Assembly: GCA_023639215.1 (NCBI GenBank)
Contig: CP097899.1
Span: 3,964,001-4,028,000, forward strand
Direction: 5' to 3'
DNA: 64,000 nt
DNA from: Candidatus Pristimantibacillus lignocellulolyticus
GTDB taxonomy: Bacteria; Bacillota; Bacilli; Paenibacillales; Paenibacillaceae
Each line of letters begins with the position of its first letter. Position 1 is the first letter of the stretch. This document shows positions 42,939-51,390 of the stretch, piece after piece. The position numbers and the translations under genes were made by a program. The notes beneath the pieces were generated by a model that was not told the origin of the DNA, did no database searches, and saw only the letters and a list, made by a program, of their open reading frames with translations.

Positions 42939-43017
42939 GATGTTGGATAGACTTAATTGGTATGTAAAAAATCATTTAAGTACAGGCGTCTCCAACATCG
43001 GAGGACGCTTTATTTTG
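42939..43017 (+). terminator. riboswitch expression platform: antiterminator and terminator
   Basis: GATGTTGGA at 42939-42947 can pair with TCCAACATC at 42991-42999 (antiterminator). Alternatively GCGTC-TCC at 42986-42993 pairs with GGAGGACGC at 43000-43008, ahead of TTTATTTT (terminator). The two overlap at 42991-42993, so they exclude each other. Confidence 0.8.
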
Positions 43018-43064
43018 TTGTACACGCTTATGAAATTGAATAAAGAAAAAGGGGATAGGAACAA

Positions 43065-44045
43065 ATGATTTCGAATGTGAAGAAAGTTCTACAAAGCAAT
43101 AAAGTTGTACTGGTATTGATGCTAGTTATGATGTTGGCACTTACTGCATGTGGTAACAATAATGCAGCAGAAAGTAATAAGCAGAATCAACAAGTTGAAG
43201 ATACGAATGGCGCAACTACCGCCGAGTCAGCGTACCCGATAACATTAACTGATGCAACGAATACAGAAGTAACTCTTACAGAAAGTCCTAAAGCAATCGT
43301 ATCGATTGTACCAAGTGAAACAGAAATTCTATTTGCGATCGGCTTAGGTGATAATGTTGTAGGTGTAGATGAATATAGCAATTATCCGGCAGCAACAGCA
43401 GATATTGAAAAAGTGGGCGATTTCATTACTAATATAGAAGCTGTAATGGCATTGCAACCGGATATCGTATTAGCTTCATCGGGAATGAATGGTGAAGCTA
43501 TCACGAAATTACGTGAGCAAGGAGTCTTGGTGTATGCATCTAACCCAGCTACATACGACGAAGTAGTTGCTCATATTAATCAACTAGGCGTATTATTAGA
43601 TGCACAGACTCAAGCTGGAGAAGTTACTGCTGAGATGAACAAAGTGAAAGAGGATATCGTTGCTAAAGTAGCAAATGTTGACCCGCGTAAAGTGTACTTA
43701 GAATTTGACGCAGGATATACTATGGGTTCTGGCACATTTCTAGATGATCTTGTAACGATTGCGGGTGGTATTAATGTAGTAAATAGCCAACCAGGTTGGT
43801 TCGAGGTTGATGCTGAAGCAGTTATTACTGAAAATCCAGCAGTTATTATTTATCCTGATTTTGGAGAGGAGCAAAGCTCTATTCTAGCAGGTATTCAGGC
43901 ACGCCCTGGTTGGGATGCGATTGATGCTGTGAAAAATAATGAGATGGTTATGGTTACTAATGATCCTTTAGTTCGTGTAGGTCCACGTGTAGCGCAAGGA
44001 TTATCTGAAATTGCCGCAGCCATTCATCCAGAGCTATTTCAATAA
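43065..44045 (+). CDS. btuF: cobalamin ABC transporter substrate-binding lipoprotein
   Basis: 326 residues. The signal peptide ends at lipobox LTAC (Cys29), giving a lipoprotein. The mature part has the BtuF/FhuD fold: PKAIVSIVPSETEILFAIGLGDNVVGVDEY, VMALQPDIVLASSGMNGEAITKLREQGV and a C-lobe ending LVRVGPRVAQGLSEIAAAIHPELF. Riboswitch control and cobalamin genes downstream point to corrinoids rather than iron siderophores. It is the first gene of the operon, and btuC begins just after it. Confidence 0.88.
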   Translation: MISNVKKVLQSNKVVLVLMLVMMLALTACGNNNAAESNKQNQQVEDTNGATTAESAYPITLTDATNTEVTLTESPKAIVSIVPSETEILFAIGLGDNVVGVDEYSNYPAATADIEKVGDFITNIEAVMALQPDIVLASSGMNGEAITKLREQGVLVYASNPATYDEVVAHINQLGVLLDAQTQAGEVTAEMNKVKEDIVAKVANVDPRKVYLEFDAGYTMGSGTFLDDLVTIAGGINVVNSQPGWFEVDAEAVITENPAVIIYPDFGEEQSSILAGIQARPGWDAIDAVKNNEMVMVTNDPLVRVGPRVAQGLSEIAAAIHPELFQ

Positions 44046-44046
44046 T

Positions 44047-45090
44047 ATGAATAAGAAATTAATCGGATACGGAGGAGCAGCAATGCTCCTTCTTTTTATA
44101 ACGATCATTACAGCGATTTCCCTCGGCTCATCAAACATCTCGTTTGCCGATGTATGGGGGATTTTGTGGCATTCACTTCCATTTAATGCTGATGCGCAAG
44201 ATTTCTATTCCAAAGGCGAGATAGCGATTGTCACGCAAGTTAGGCTTTCTCGTGTACTACTAGCAACGTTAGTAGGAGCATGCTTAGCATTGGCAGGTGT
44301 CGGCTTCCAAGGGGTTCTTCGTAACCCACTAGCTGATCCTTATACACTTGGTGTCGCTTCAGGAAGTTCAGTAGGTGCTGCATTTATTATTTTAATGGGT
44401 TATCAGATGTTACTTGGTCTATGGACAATCCCACTTGTTGCTTTTGGGACGGGGATTGTAACTCTATTTGGTGTCATTGCATTAGCCAAATCTCAAGGCG
44501 CAATGCAGATTCAGACACTGGTTCTAGCAGGAGTTATTATACAATCGTTCCTTGGCTCATTTGTCTCATTAATGGTGTCGATGTCTAACGGCGTCGTGAA
44601 TGAAATCCTGTTTTGGATTATGGGTTCTATTTCTATGAAAAGCTGGGAGCATGTCTACATACTATTCCCATTTTTAATTATTACTTTGCCGATTATTATG
44701 TACTTTGGGCAAATTTTGAATTTATTAGCTCTTGGCGAACGTGAAGCTGCATATATGGGCGTCAATGTTGAACGAAGTAAGATTATTGTGCTTATTGTAT
44801 GTACATTATTAACTGCTGCGGCTGTATCTGTGTCAGGCGTTATAGGATTTGTAGGGCTTGTTGTGCCGCATCTCATAAGATTGATGGTTGGTCCAGATTA
44901 TCGGATTCTTATTCCACTATCTGCTATCGGCGGTGGAATTTATATGATTATGGCAGATACGATCGCTAGATTAGCGCTAAGTCCGAAGGAATTGCCTTTA
45001 GGCGTTGTTACGGCATTACTTGGAGCGCCAATCTTCGCATATTTATTAACTAAGAAAAACCATAAGCAAGGCGGTGTTCAATCCTTATGA
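44047..45090 (+). CDS. btuC: cobalamin ABC transporter permease
   Basis: ATG 44047 lies one base after the btuF stop; the open frame extends further upstream inside btuF. 347 residues, about ten helices, of the FecCD/BtuC family. RVLLATLVGACLALAGVGFQGVLRNPLADPYTLGVASGSSVGA is the typical entry, GFVGLVVPHLIRLMVGPDYR contacts the ATPase, and the end reads ELPLGVVTALLGAPIFAYLL. It overlaps btuD by 4 bases. Confidence 0.92.
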   Translation: MNKKLIGYGGAAMLLLFITIITAISLGSSNISFADVWGILWHSLPFNADAQDFYSKGEIAIVTQVRLSRVLLATLVGACLALAGVGFQGVLRNPLADPYTLGVASGSSVGAAFIILMGYQMLLGLWTIPLVAFGTGIVTLFGVIALAKSQGAMQIQTLVLAGVIIQSFLGSFVSLMVSMSNGVVNEILFWIMGSISMKSWEHVYILFPFLIITLPIIMYFGQILNLLALGEREAAYMGVNVERSKIIVLIVCTLLTAAAVSVSGVIGFVGLVVPHLIRLMVGPDYRILIPLSAIGGGIYMIMADTIARLALSPKELPLGVVTALLGAPIFAYLLTKKNHKQGGVQSL

Positions 45091-45869
45091 TTAAAGCACA
45101 TTCACTAAGCTACTCTTATGAATCGATTGATATTTTTCAAGATTTAAACTTTTCTTTTGAAATGAATCAATTTTATGGCATTATTGGTCCTAATGGAGCT
45201 GGTAAATCAACATTACTTCAACTTTTAGCTGGAATTAGAAAGCCAACAACGGGTTCTGTTCTGTTTCAAGATCAACCTATTCATCGCTTTCCACGTAAAA
45301 CGATTGCTCAGAAAATTGCTGTGTTACAGCAGGGAGGTCTTCCGCCGCTTGGTTTTACAGTGCGCGAAGTGCTTGAGATGGGGCGATTCCCATATCAAAG
45401 TTGGCTTGGTGGTGAAAAGACTAATATAGATGGTATTATTGAAGAAGCGATTCAATTAACGGGATTAACTAATCTTGTTTGTCGTACATTAGATCAATTG
45501 AGCGGTGGAGAACGTCAGCGTGTAGCTCTGGCCAAATTAATTGTACAGCAACCGGAGATTATATTACTTGACGAGCCTACAACCTATCTGGATATTGGTT
45601 ATCAGCAAATCATTATGGATGTCGTGAAAAGTTGGCAGCAACAAAAGCAGTTATTAGTTATCGCGGTTATGCATGATCTGAATTTATCTGCTCTATACTG
45701 CGATCATTTATTAGCTTTGTACGATGGACAAATTATAGCATCAGGTAAAGCTGAGCTTGTGCTAACTTCAGAAAGATTAAAAGAAATGTACAATGCATCT
45801 ACCGTTATCATTCAGCATCCAATCAACCAATCACCACAGTTATTGTTAACGCAAACAAAAGGAGAATGA
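45087..45869 (+). CDS. btuD: cobalamin ABC transporter ATP-binding protein
   Basis: 260 residues. Walker A GPNGAGKST, Q-loop VLQQGGLP, signature LSGGERQRV, Walker B IILLDEPTTYLD and switch VMHDLN are intact. The family is FepC/BtuD. The start overlaps btuC by 4 bases. Confidence 0.92.
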   Translation: MIKAHSLSYSYESIDIFQDLNFSFEMNQFYGIIGPNGAGKSTLLQLLAGIRKPTTGSVLFQDQPIHRFPRKTIAQKIAVLQQGGLPPLGFTVREVLEMGRFPYQSWLGGEKTNIDGIIEEAIQLTGLTNLVCRTLDQLSGGERQRVALAKLIVQQPEIILLDEPTTYLDIGYQQIIMDVVKSWQQQKQLLVIAVMHDLNLSALYCDHLLALYDGQIIASGKAELVLTSERLKEMYNASTVIIQHPINQSPQLLLTQTKGE

Positions 45870-45874
45870 TTATT

Positions 45875-46945
45875 ATGGAAAAGTGGACAGAGCAACAACT
45901 ACAACAATATATTTCACATATTGAGTTACCTGAGGAACATTATGCAGAGCAAGCAAGACAACATTCAGATCAATTAACGAAACCACCAGGAAGTCTAGGA
46001 AAGCTAGAAGTTATTACGGCACAACTAGCCGCTATAACTGGACAGTTATGGCCAGATCTTAGTAAACGAACGGTCATTATTATGGCTGGTGATCATGGTG
46101 TGTGTGACGAAGGAGTTAGCGCATTTCCACAATCGGTTACTCCGCAAATGGTACATAACTTCTTAAGTGGTGGAGCTGCAGTTAATGTGCTTGCAAGAGG
46201 CGCTCATGCTAATGTTGTATGTGTAGATATTGGTGTAGCAGCTGAGCTTGAACATCCTCAATTACGTTCTCACAAAATCAGGTATGGAACAGCAAACATG
46301 GCAATAGGTGCTGCAATGTCGCGTGAGGAAGCAATTCAGGCTATTCAAGTAGGAATCGACGTAGTAGAAGAACAATATGGACAAGGCGTCCGCATGTTTG
46401 CTACTGGTGAGATGGGAATTGGTAATACGACGGCCAGTGCTGCGATCGTAAGTGTACTAGCTAATATTGATGCTACCGCAGCAGCAGGTAGAGGGACAGG
46501 CATTAATGATGCGATGCTAATGCACAAAATTAATATTATTGAACGTTCTATAGCAGTGAATGCACCTAATGAGCAGGATCCTCTAGATGTACTCGCTAAA
46601 ATAGGAGGTTTAGAAATAGCCGGCTTAGTTGGTGTAATGATCGGAGCAGCTAAACACCGTTGTCCAGTCATTATTGATGGTTATATTTCAACGGCAGCAG
46701 CATTAATTGCTGCGAAGTTAAGTGGAAATACTGCTCGATATATGATTGCTTCACATCAATCCCAAGAGCAAGGTCATGTTCATGCGCTTGCTTCGATAGG
46801 CTTGCAACCGATGATTCAATTAGATCTTCGAGTTGGTGAAGGAACAGGAGCTGTATTATGTTTTCACTTCATCGATGCTGCTTTAAGCTTAATGCAAGAG
46901 ATGGCAACATTCGCGAGTGCTGGAATTGATGGTCGGGAGGACTAA
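45875..46945 (+). CDS. cobT: nicotinate-nucleotide-dimethylbenzimidazole phosphoribosyltransferase
   Basis: ATG 45875 is preferred because AAGGAG lies 10 bases upstream; an ATG at 45866 would overlap btuD but has no room for a site. 356 residues. Signatures are QLTKPPGSLGKLE, VIIMAGDHGVCDEGVSAFPQSVT, FATGEMGIGNTTASAAI, and LDLRVGEGTGA near the end. CobT makes alpha-ribazole phosphate, the activated lower ligand of cobalamin. Confidence 0.95.
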   Translation: MEKWTEQQLQQYISHIELPEEHYAEQARQHSDQLTKPPGSLGKLEVITAQLAAITGQLWPDLSKRTVIIMAGDHGVCDEGVSAFPQSVTPQMVHNFLSGGAAVNVLARGAHANVVCVDIGVAAELEHPQLRSHKIRYGTANMAIGAAMSREEAIQAIQVGIDVVEEQYGQGVRMFATGEMGIGNTTASAAIVSVLANIDATAAAGRGTGINDAMLMHKINIIERSIAVNAPNEQDPLDVLAKIGGLEIAGLVGVMIGAAKHRCPVIIDGYISTAAALIAAKLSGNTARYMIASHQSQEQGHVHALASIGLQPMIQLDLRVGEGTGAVLCFHFIDAALSLMQEMATFASAGIDGRED

Positions 46946-46949
46946 GCAG

Positions 46950-47531
46950 ATGATCACACTCGTAACAGGCGGCGCGCGTAGTGGCAAAAGTCAATTTGCA
47001 GAACAATTTGCAAGATCGTTATCAACACATGGCATCTATATTGCAACCGCGCAAGCATTTGATCAAGAGATGGTTGATCGTATCGCATTACATCGCAAAC
47101 AACGCAACAATGAATCTTTTCAATGGGCAACTTGGGAAGCACCATTACAACTTACACAATGTCTAGAAAGCATTCGTAATCATACGGTAGATAGTAATCC
47201 AGTTCAAGAGCCCGTCATATTGATTGATTGTATGACATTATGGCTAAGTAATTGGTTTATGGAGTTAGATGTGGAACATGAGGGAAATGATAAGTTACTC
47301 GAAGTGATCCATTCATTTCTTCAATATTTACAAGATTATCCTTACGCTGTTGTTATTGTTAGTAATGAGGTTGGTAATGGCATTGTACCGATGAATAAAT
47401 TAAGCAGAATGTACCGCGATGAAGCAGGTCGCCTTAATCAACGGATTGCTGCATTAGCAGATAAAGTATTTCTCGTTACTGCAGGTATTCCGATTGATTT
47501 GAAAACGTTGGCTTACAAGCTGGAGGAATAG
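46950..47531 (+). CDS. cobU: adenosylcobinamide kinase/GTP:adenosylcobinamide-phosphate guanylyltransferase
   Basis: ATG 46950 has CGGGAGG about 10 bases upstream and begins 4 bases after cobT. 193 residues. P-loop GGARSGKS lies at residues 7-14, followed by AEQFA, YIATAQAFDQEM and RIALHRKQR, then LIDCMTLWLSN and VSNEVGNGIVP. CobU phosphorylates adenosylcobinamide and transfers GMP to it before loop assembly. Confidence 0.93.
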   Translation: MITLVTGGARSGKSQFAEQFARSLSTHGIYIATAQAFDQEMVDRIALHRKQRNNESFQWATWEAPLQLTQCLESIRNHTVDSNPVQEPVILIDCMTLWLSNWFMELDVEHEGNDKLLEVIHSFLQYLQDYPYAVVIVSNEVGNGIVPMNKLSRMYRDEAGRLNQRIAALADKVFLVTAGIPIDLKTLAYKLEE

Positions 47532-47533
47532 TC

Positions 47534-48520
47534 ATGTGGTATAGCTTGCAAGAATGGCTACTTATTATTATTGCCGCCATTGTCATTGATTGGGTAATCG
47601 GAGATCCGAAATGGCCAACTCACCCTGTTATTTGGATGGGAAGATGGATTAAGTGGCTACAAGGGAAACTATATCATCCTGAGCGCAACTATAGTAATCG
47701 CTCTCTTCTGTATAGAGGGATGTTACTTACTGGTAGTACAGTAGTACTCGTGGCAAGTATAATGGTCAGCATTCATGTAATCACTTATGCAGTACATCCT
47801 TGGCTAGCTTATATTGTGTCAGCGTGGTTATTATCAACAACGATTGCAGTGAAAGGTTTAAGGGATGCAGGTCATCTAGTCTATGAACCATTGATAAGTG
47901 GAGATATGGACAATGCTCGCAAATATGTTGGTTACATTGTTAGTCGAGATAGTGAAGTAATGGATGAAAGCGATATGACGAGAGCAACTGTTGAAACGAT
48001 TGCAGAAAATATTGTAGATGCTTTTATTTCCCCTATCTTTTGGGCGTTAATTGGTGGTGCACCTCTTGCGATGGTCTACCGTGCATGTAATACGCTAGAT
48101 TCCATGGTTGGTTACCGAAATGAGAAGTATGAATATTTTGGAAAGTGTTCTGCACGACTAGATGATATACTTAATTATATTCCAGCTCGAATAACGGGAC
48201 TAATTATTGTTACGATTGCATGGTTGCATCCAAAGCTTGATGGAAGAAAAAGCTATCAGGCAATTGTTACTTTTGCAAAAAAACATCCTAGTCCTAACAG
48301 TGGTATTCCTGAATCAGCGGTTGCGGGAGCACTTCATATTGAATTAGGTGGACGCAATCGTTACTTTGGAGAGTGGCATGAACGTGCTCGACTAGGTTGG
48401 CCAACTCGGCAACTACAAGCGATTCATATTAAGATGAGTATTAACGTATTATACGGTGTACGGATTTGGATTTTAATAGGAGTGATCGCAGTTTGGTTAA
48501 TGATGAGCGTGAACAAGTAA
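47534..48520 (+). CDS. cbiB: adenosylcobinamide-phosphate synthase CbiB
   Basis: 328 residues with about five helices. DWVIGDPKWPTHPVIWMGRWI opens the protein, and RDSEVMDESDMTRATVETIAENIVDAFISPIFWAL, the family signature, lies near residue 140; KHPSPNSGIPESAVAGAL follows. CbiB attaches (R)-1-amino-2-propanol phosphate to adenosylcobyric acid. With CbiZ in the same operon this allows lower-ligand exchange. The gene begins 2 bases after cobU, and cobS starts inside its end. Confidence 0.92.
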   Translation: MWYSLQEWLLIIIAAIVIDWVIGDPKWPTHPVIWMGRWIKWLQGKLYHPERNYSNRSLLYRGMLLTGSTVVLVASIMVSIHVITYAVHPWLAYIVSAWLLSTTIAVKGLRDAGHLVYEPLISGDMDNARKYVGYIVSRDSEVMDESDMTRATVETIAENIVDAFISPIFWALIGGAPLAMVYRACNTLDSMVGYRNEKYEYFGKCSARLDDILNYIPARITGLIIVTIAWLHPKLDGRKSYQAIVTFAKKHPSPNSGIPESAVAGALHIELGGRNRYFGEWHERARLGWPTRQLQAIHIKMSINVLYGVRIWILIGVIAVWLMMSVNK

Positions 48521-49338
48521 AACAATATGTATATGGATGTGTAGCAGCAATACAGTTTCTCACGATATTGCCTATTCGTATGCAAATCGAATTCGAAAAA
48601 AACATTCTACATAAAAGTGTTATCTTTTTCCCTGTTGTTGGTGCATTGATAGGGTTAATCGTTAGTATTTGTGGATGGGGAATCGGCTATGTAGCTCCGC
48701 CAATGCTGGGTGCGTTATTGTTAGTCATATTATGGATTGCTTTGACCGGCGGATTGCATTTAGATGGGCTTATGGATAGTGCGGATGGATTATTAAGTCG
48801 TAGAAGTAAAGATCAGATGTTAGAGATTATGAAAGATAGTAGAGTAGGAGCATTTGGCGTCATAAGTGCAATTATCAATATAGCGCTAAAATGGGCAGCT
48901 CTAGTTTATCTGTTGCAAGAAGTTGCAAATAAGCAACTTTCTATCGTTTGGTTAGTATTAATTATAGTAGGGACATCGATGTGGAGCAGATGGTGGATGG
49001 TCATAGCAGTTTCGAGTTGGAAGCCTGCGCGCAGCAATGGGTTAGCATCTATGTTTCATGGCATAAAGCGTCAGTATGTTAGTGCAGCCACGACAACGTC
49101 TTTATTTTTATATTTAATGCCATTAATGTTTTATGTTATTAACATTTCTGGTTACAAAGACTTTCTCTGGTTAGCGCTACTATTACCAATGATATCTGCA
49201 ATTGTCGGCTGGGTCGTAGCGAAGTGGATGAAAGCTAAATTGGATGGATTAACAGGGGATACGTATGGAGCGATGACAGAGATTATTGAAAGTATTAATT
49301 TAGTGATCGCTGTTATGTTTATCTACACCATTATATAA
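48493..49338 (+). CDS. cobS: adenosylcobinamide-GDP ribazoletransferase
   Basis: TTG 48493 with AGGAGTG 8 bases upstream is the best start; it overlaps cbiB by 28 bases. 281 residues, several helices. Signatures are AIQFLTILPI, LTGGLHLDGLMDSADGLLSRRSKDQMLEIMKDSRVGAFG, and GLTGDTYGAMTEIIE near the end. CobS joins alpha-ribazole phosphate to adenosylcobinamide-GDP, the last assembly step at the membrane. Confidence 0.93.
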   Translation: MVNDEREQVKQYVYGCVAAIQFLTILPIRMQIEFEKNILHKSVIFFPVVGALIGLIVSICGWGIGYVAPPMLGALLLVILWIALTGGLHLDGLMDSADGLLSRRSKDQMLEIMKDSRVGAFGVISAIINIALKWAALVYLLQEVANKQLSIVWLVLIIVGTSMWSRWWMVIAVSSWKPARSNGLASMFHGIKRQYVSAATTTSLFLYLMPLMFYVINISGYKDFLWLALLLPMISAIVGWVVAKWMKAKLDGLTGDTYGAMTEIIESINLVIAVMFIYTII

Positions 49339-49453
49339 TTGCATTTGATTATGATCATTGTCATTCAATATCGAAATAGATAGAAAAAGTCAGAAACGAT
49401 ATCACATAGTATGTTTACGTAACGACTAGGAAATAAAGGGAGGAGGAATACAA

Positions 49454-50563
49454 TTGCTTGAAAGATACGGACACGGTGGTGATTTGCAATCTGCTTCCGA
49501 ACTATATGATATTGAACAAGATCAATTATTAGATTTCAGCTCCAATATGAATCCGTTAGGACCACCTCAAGTCGTAGCTGATATCTTATCGCAGTATATG
49601 CAACATATTACGAACTATCCTGATCCAGCCAACCGCCAGCTTAGAGAAACAATTGCAAAAAAGCATCTAGTTCACACTGATCAAGTGATCGTAGGTAATG
49701 GAGCAGCAGAATTAATTGATCTTATCATTCGTTATATTAAGCCGAAAACTGCAGCAATTGTTGCGCCTTCTTTCATCGAATATGAACAAGCATTACAGAA
49801 GATTGATTGCAAAATCACTTATATCGAAAGTCATGCAGATCATGGATTTTCTCCGAATGAACAACAAGTAGAACAATTAATTGAACAACAAATGGTTGAA
49901 CTCTACATGCTAGGCCATCCAAATAATCCTACAGGGCAATTACTTAGTGAAAAGATGGTAACGAATTTACTTCAATCAGGTGCTATTGTTGTACTAGACG
50001 AAGCATTTTTAGATTTTCATCTAGATGAAGATGGGCTGAGCTGGATTTCCAAAGTTAACACATACCGTAATCTCTTTGTTATTCGTTCGATGACGAAATT
50101 TTACTCGATACCAGGTATACGACTAGGCTATATGATTGGCGCGGCAGAGCAATTGGAACTTATGAAGCAAATGCAGTATCCATGGAGTGTAAACTCATTA
50201 GCCCAATTTATTGGTCATGCTGTTTTACAAGATCATTCATTTGCTAACCAATCAAAATCTTGGCTAGTTGAAGAAGTAAATTGGATGTACGAGCAACTTG
50301 TCGCCTTACATGTTAAACCTTTTCGAACGGTCACCAATTATATATTAGTTGATCTCTCCTACGGTTACGATATCTCCGCGTCTGAGTTGCAACAGTTAAT
50401 GGGTATGCAAGGTGTACTAATTCGTGATGCAAGCACATTCAAAGGATTAGAATCTTCATATATACGTTTAGCGATTAAGTCGCGGCAACAAAACATCCAA
50501 TGTCTAACTGTTTTATCCACAATTCTATCAAAGTATAGAAAGGATGTTGTTGATGAATTGTAA
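49454..50563 (+). CDS. cobD: L-threonine-O-3-phosphate decarboxylase
   Basis: 369 residues from TTG 49454 with GGGAGGAGG upstream. It begins ERYGHGGDLQSASELY and DFSSNMNPLGPP, typical of CobD. The PLP-binding Lys215 lies in SMTKFYSIPGIRLGY, with LGHPNNPTGQL earlier. It is a fold-type I aminotransferase relative that makes (R)-1-aminopropan-2-ol phosphate for CbiB. The histidinol-phosphate aminotransferase alternative is unlikely given the neighbourhood. Confidence 0.9.
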   Translation: MLERYGHGGDLQSASELYDIEQDQLLDFSSNMNPLGPPQVVADILSQYMQHITNYPDPANRQLRETIAKKHLVHTDQVIVGNGAAELIDLIIRYIKPKTAAIVAPSFIEYEQALQKIDCKITYIESHADHGFSPNEQQVEQLIEQQMVELYMLGHPNNPTGQLLSEKMVTNLLQSGAIVVLDEAFLDFHLDEDGLSWISKVNTYRNLFVIRSMTKFYSIPGIRLGYMIGAAEQLELMKQMQYPWSVNSLAQFIGHAVLQDHSFANQSKSWLVEEVNWMYEQLVALHVKPFRTVTNYILVDLSYGYDISASELQQLMGMQGVLIRDASTFKGLESSYIRLAIKSRQQNIQCLTVLSTILSKYRKDVVDEL

Positions 50564-51308
50564 TGATATGGAAAGTAACACGTTGCAGTATACGATTACT
50601 CAGCCGTTCAGACAGGGCATTCATCAGTTTTCTTCACAGTTTCAGCAACATTTGTCCGCTAAATATCGTCATAATAGTGTTGTGATCGAAAGTGACCTGC
50701 CTTTGAAAGTGATCAGTAGTAGTGTATGGAATGGTGGAGTACATATCGCTAATGCCTTTGTCAATTACCGAGTACCACTTTATTATGAAAGCAATGATCC
50801 TATCAATGACATGCTTGAATTCATTGCTAGTGAGCAACTTTCAAAAGAATATACGATAGGTTTAATGACAGCGGCGAATTTAGCTGATGCAGTAATTGGA
50901 GAATGGCGTCAAGAGGATTATAGTTTATTTGTTCTCGTAACATCTGGTACGTCCAATGCGGCACGAGCAGGAACACCTCGTCAAACTTATCCAGCATATC
51001 ATGCGGGTACGATTAACATATTTGTCATAATTGATGGGCGATTAAGTGAATCTGCAATCATTAATAGTCTCATAACGGCAACAGAAGCCAAATGTGCCGC
51101 GCTTGCTGACTATGGAATTATAGAGCAAAGCAATGGACTAATTGCTACAGGAACAACTACGGATGCTTTAGTCATTGCTTCATCACAACAACAAAGTTAT
51201 GTTCACGAGCATTTGTATGCAGGAACAGCTACAGATATAGGCTGTCAGCTTGCAGAGCTTGTGTACAATTCGGTTTACAAGGCAGTTTCATCACAACATG
51301 AGCAATAA
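50553..51308 (+). CDS. cbiZ: adenosylcobinamide amidohydrolase CbiZ
   Basis: ATG 50553 has AGAAAGGAT 8 bases upstream and overlaps the cobD stop by 11 bases. 251 residues. The CbiZ marks are LKVISSSVWNGG, FVLVTSGTSNAARAGTP and ATGTTTDALVIAS. CbiZ cuts the aminopropanol (or its loop-bearing) amide of corrinoids to adenosylcobyric acid, so imported cobamides with the wrong lower ligand can be rebuilt. It is the last salvage gene of the operon. Confidence 0.92.
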   Translation: MNCNDMESNTLQYTITQPFRQGIHQFSSQFQQHLSAKYRHNSVVIESDLPLKVISSSVWNGGVHIANAFVNYRVPLYYESNDPINDMLEFIASEQLSKEYTIGLMTAANLADAVIGEWRQEDYSLFVLVTSGTSNAARAGTPRQTYPAYHAGTINIFVIIDGRLSESAIINSLITATEAKCAALADYGIIEQSNGLIATGTTTDALVIASSQQQSYVHEHLYAGTATDIGCQLAELVYNSVYKAVSSQHEQ

Positions 51309-51390
51309 CAAAACATAATTTACTTCAAATACGACTTTCACATATGTGAAGAGTGTAGCGAAGTTAAAGGAAAGCATCAGGAGGCTAACA

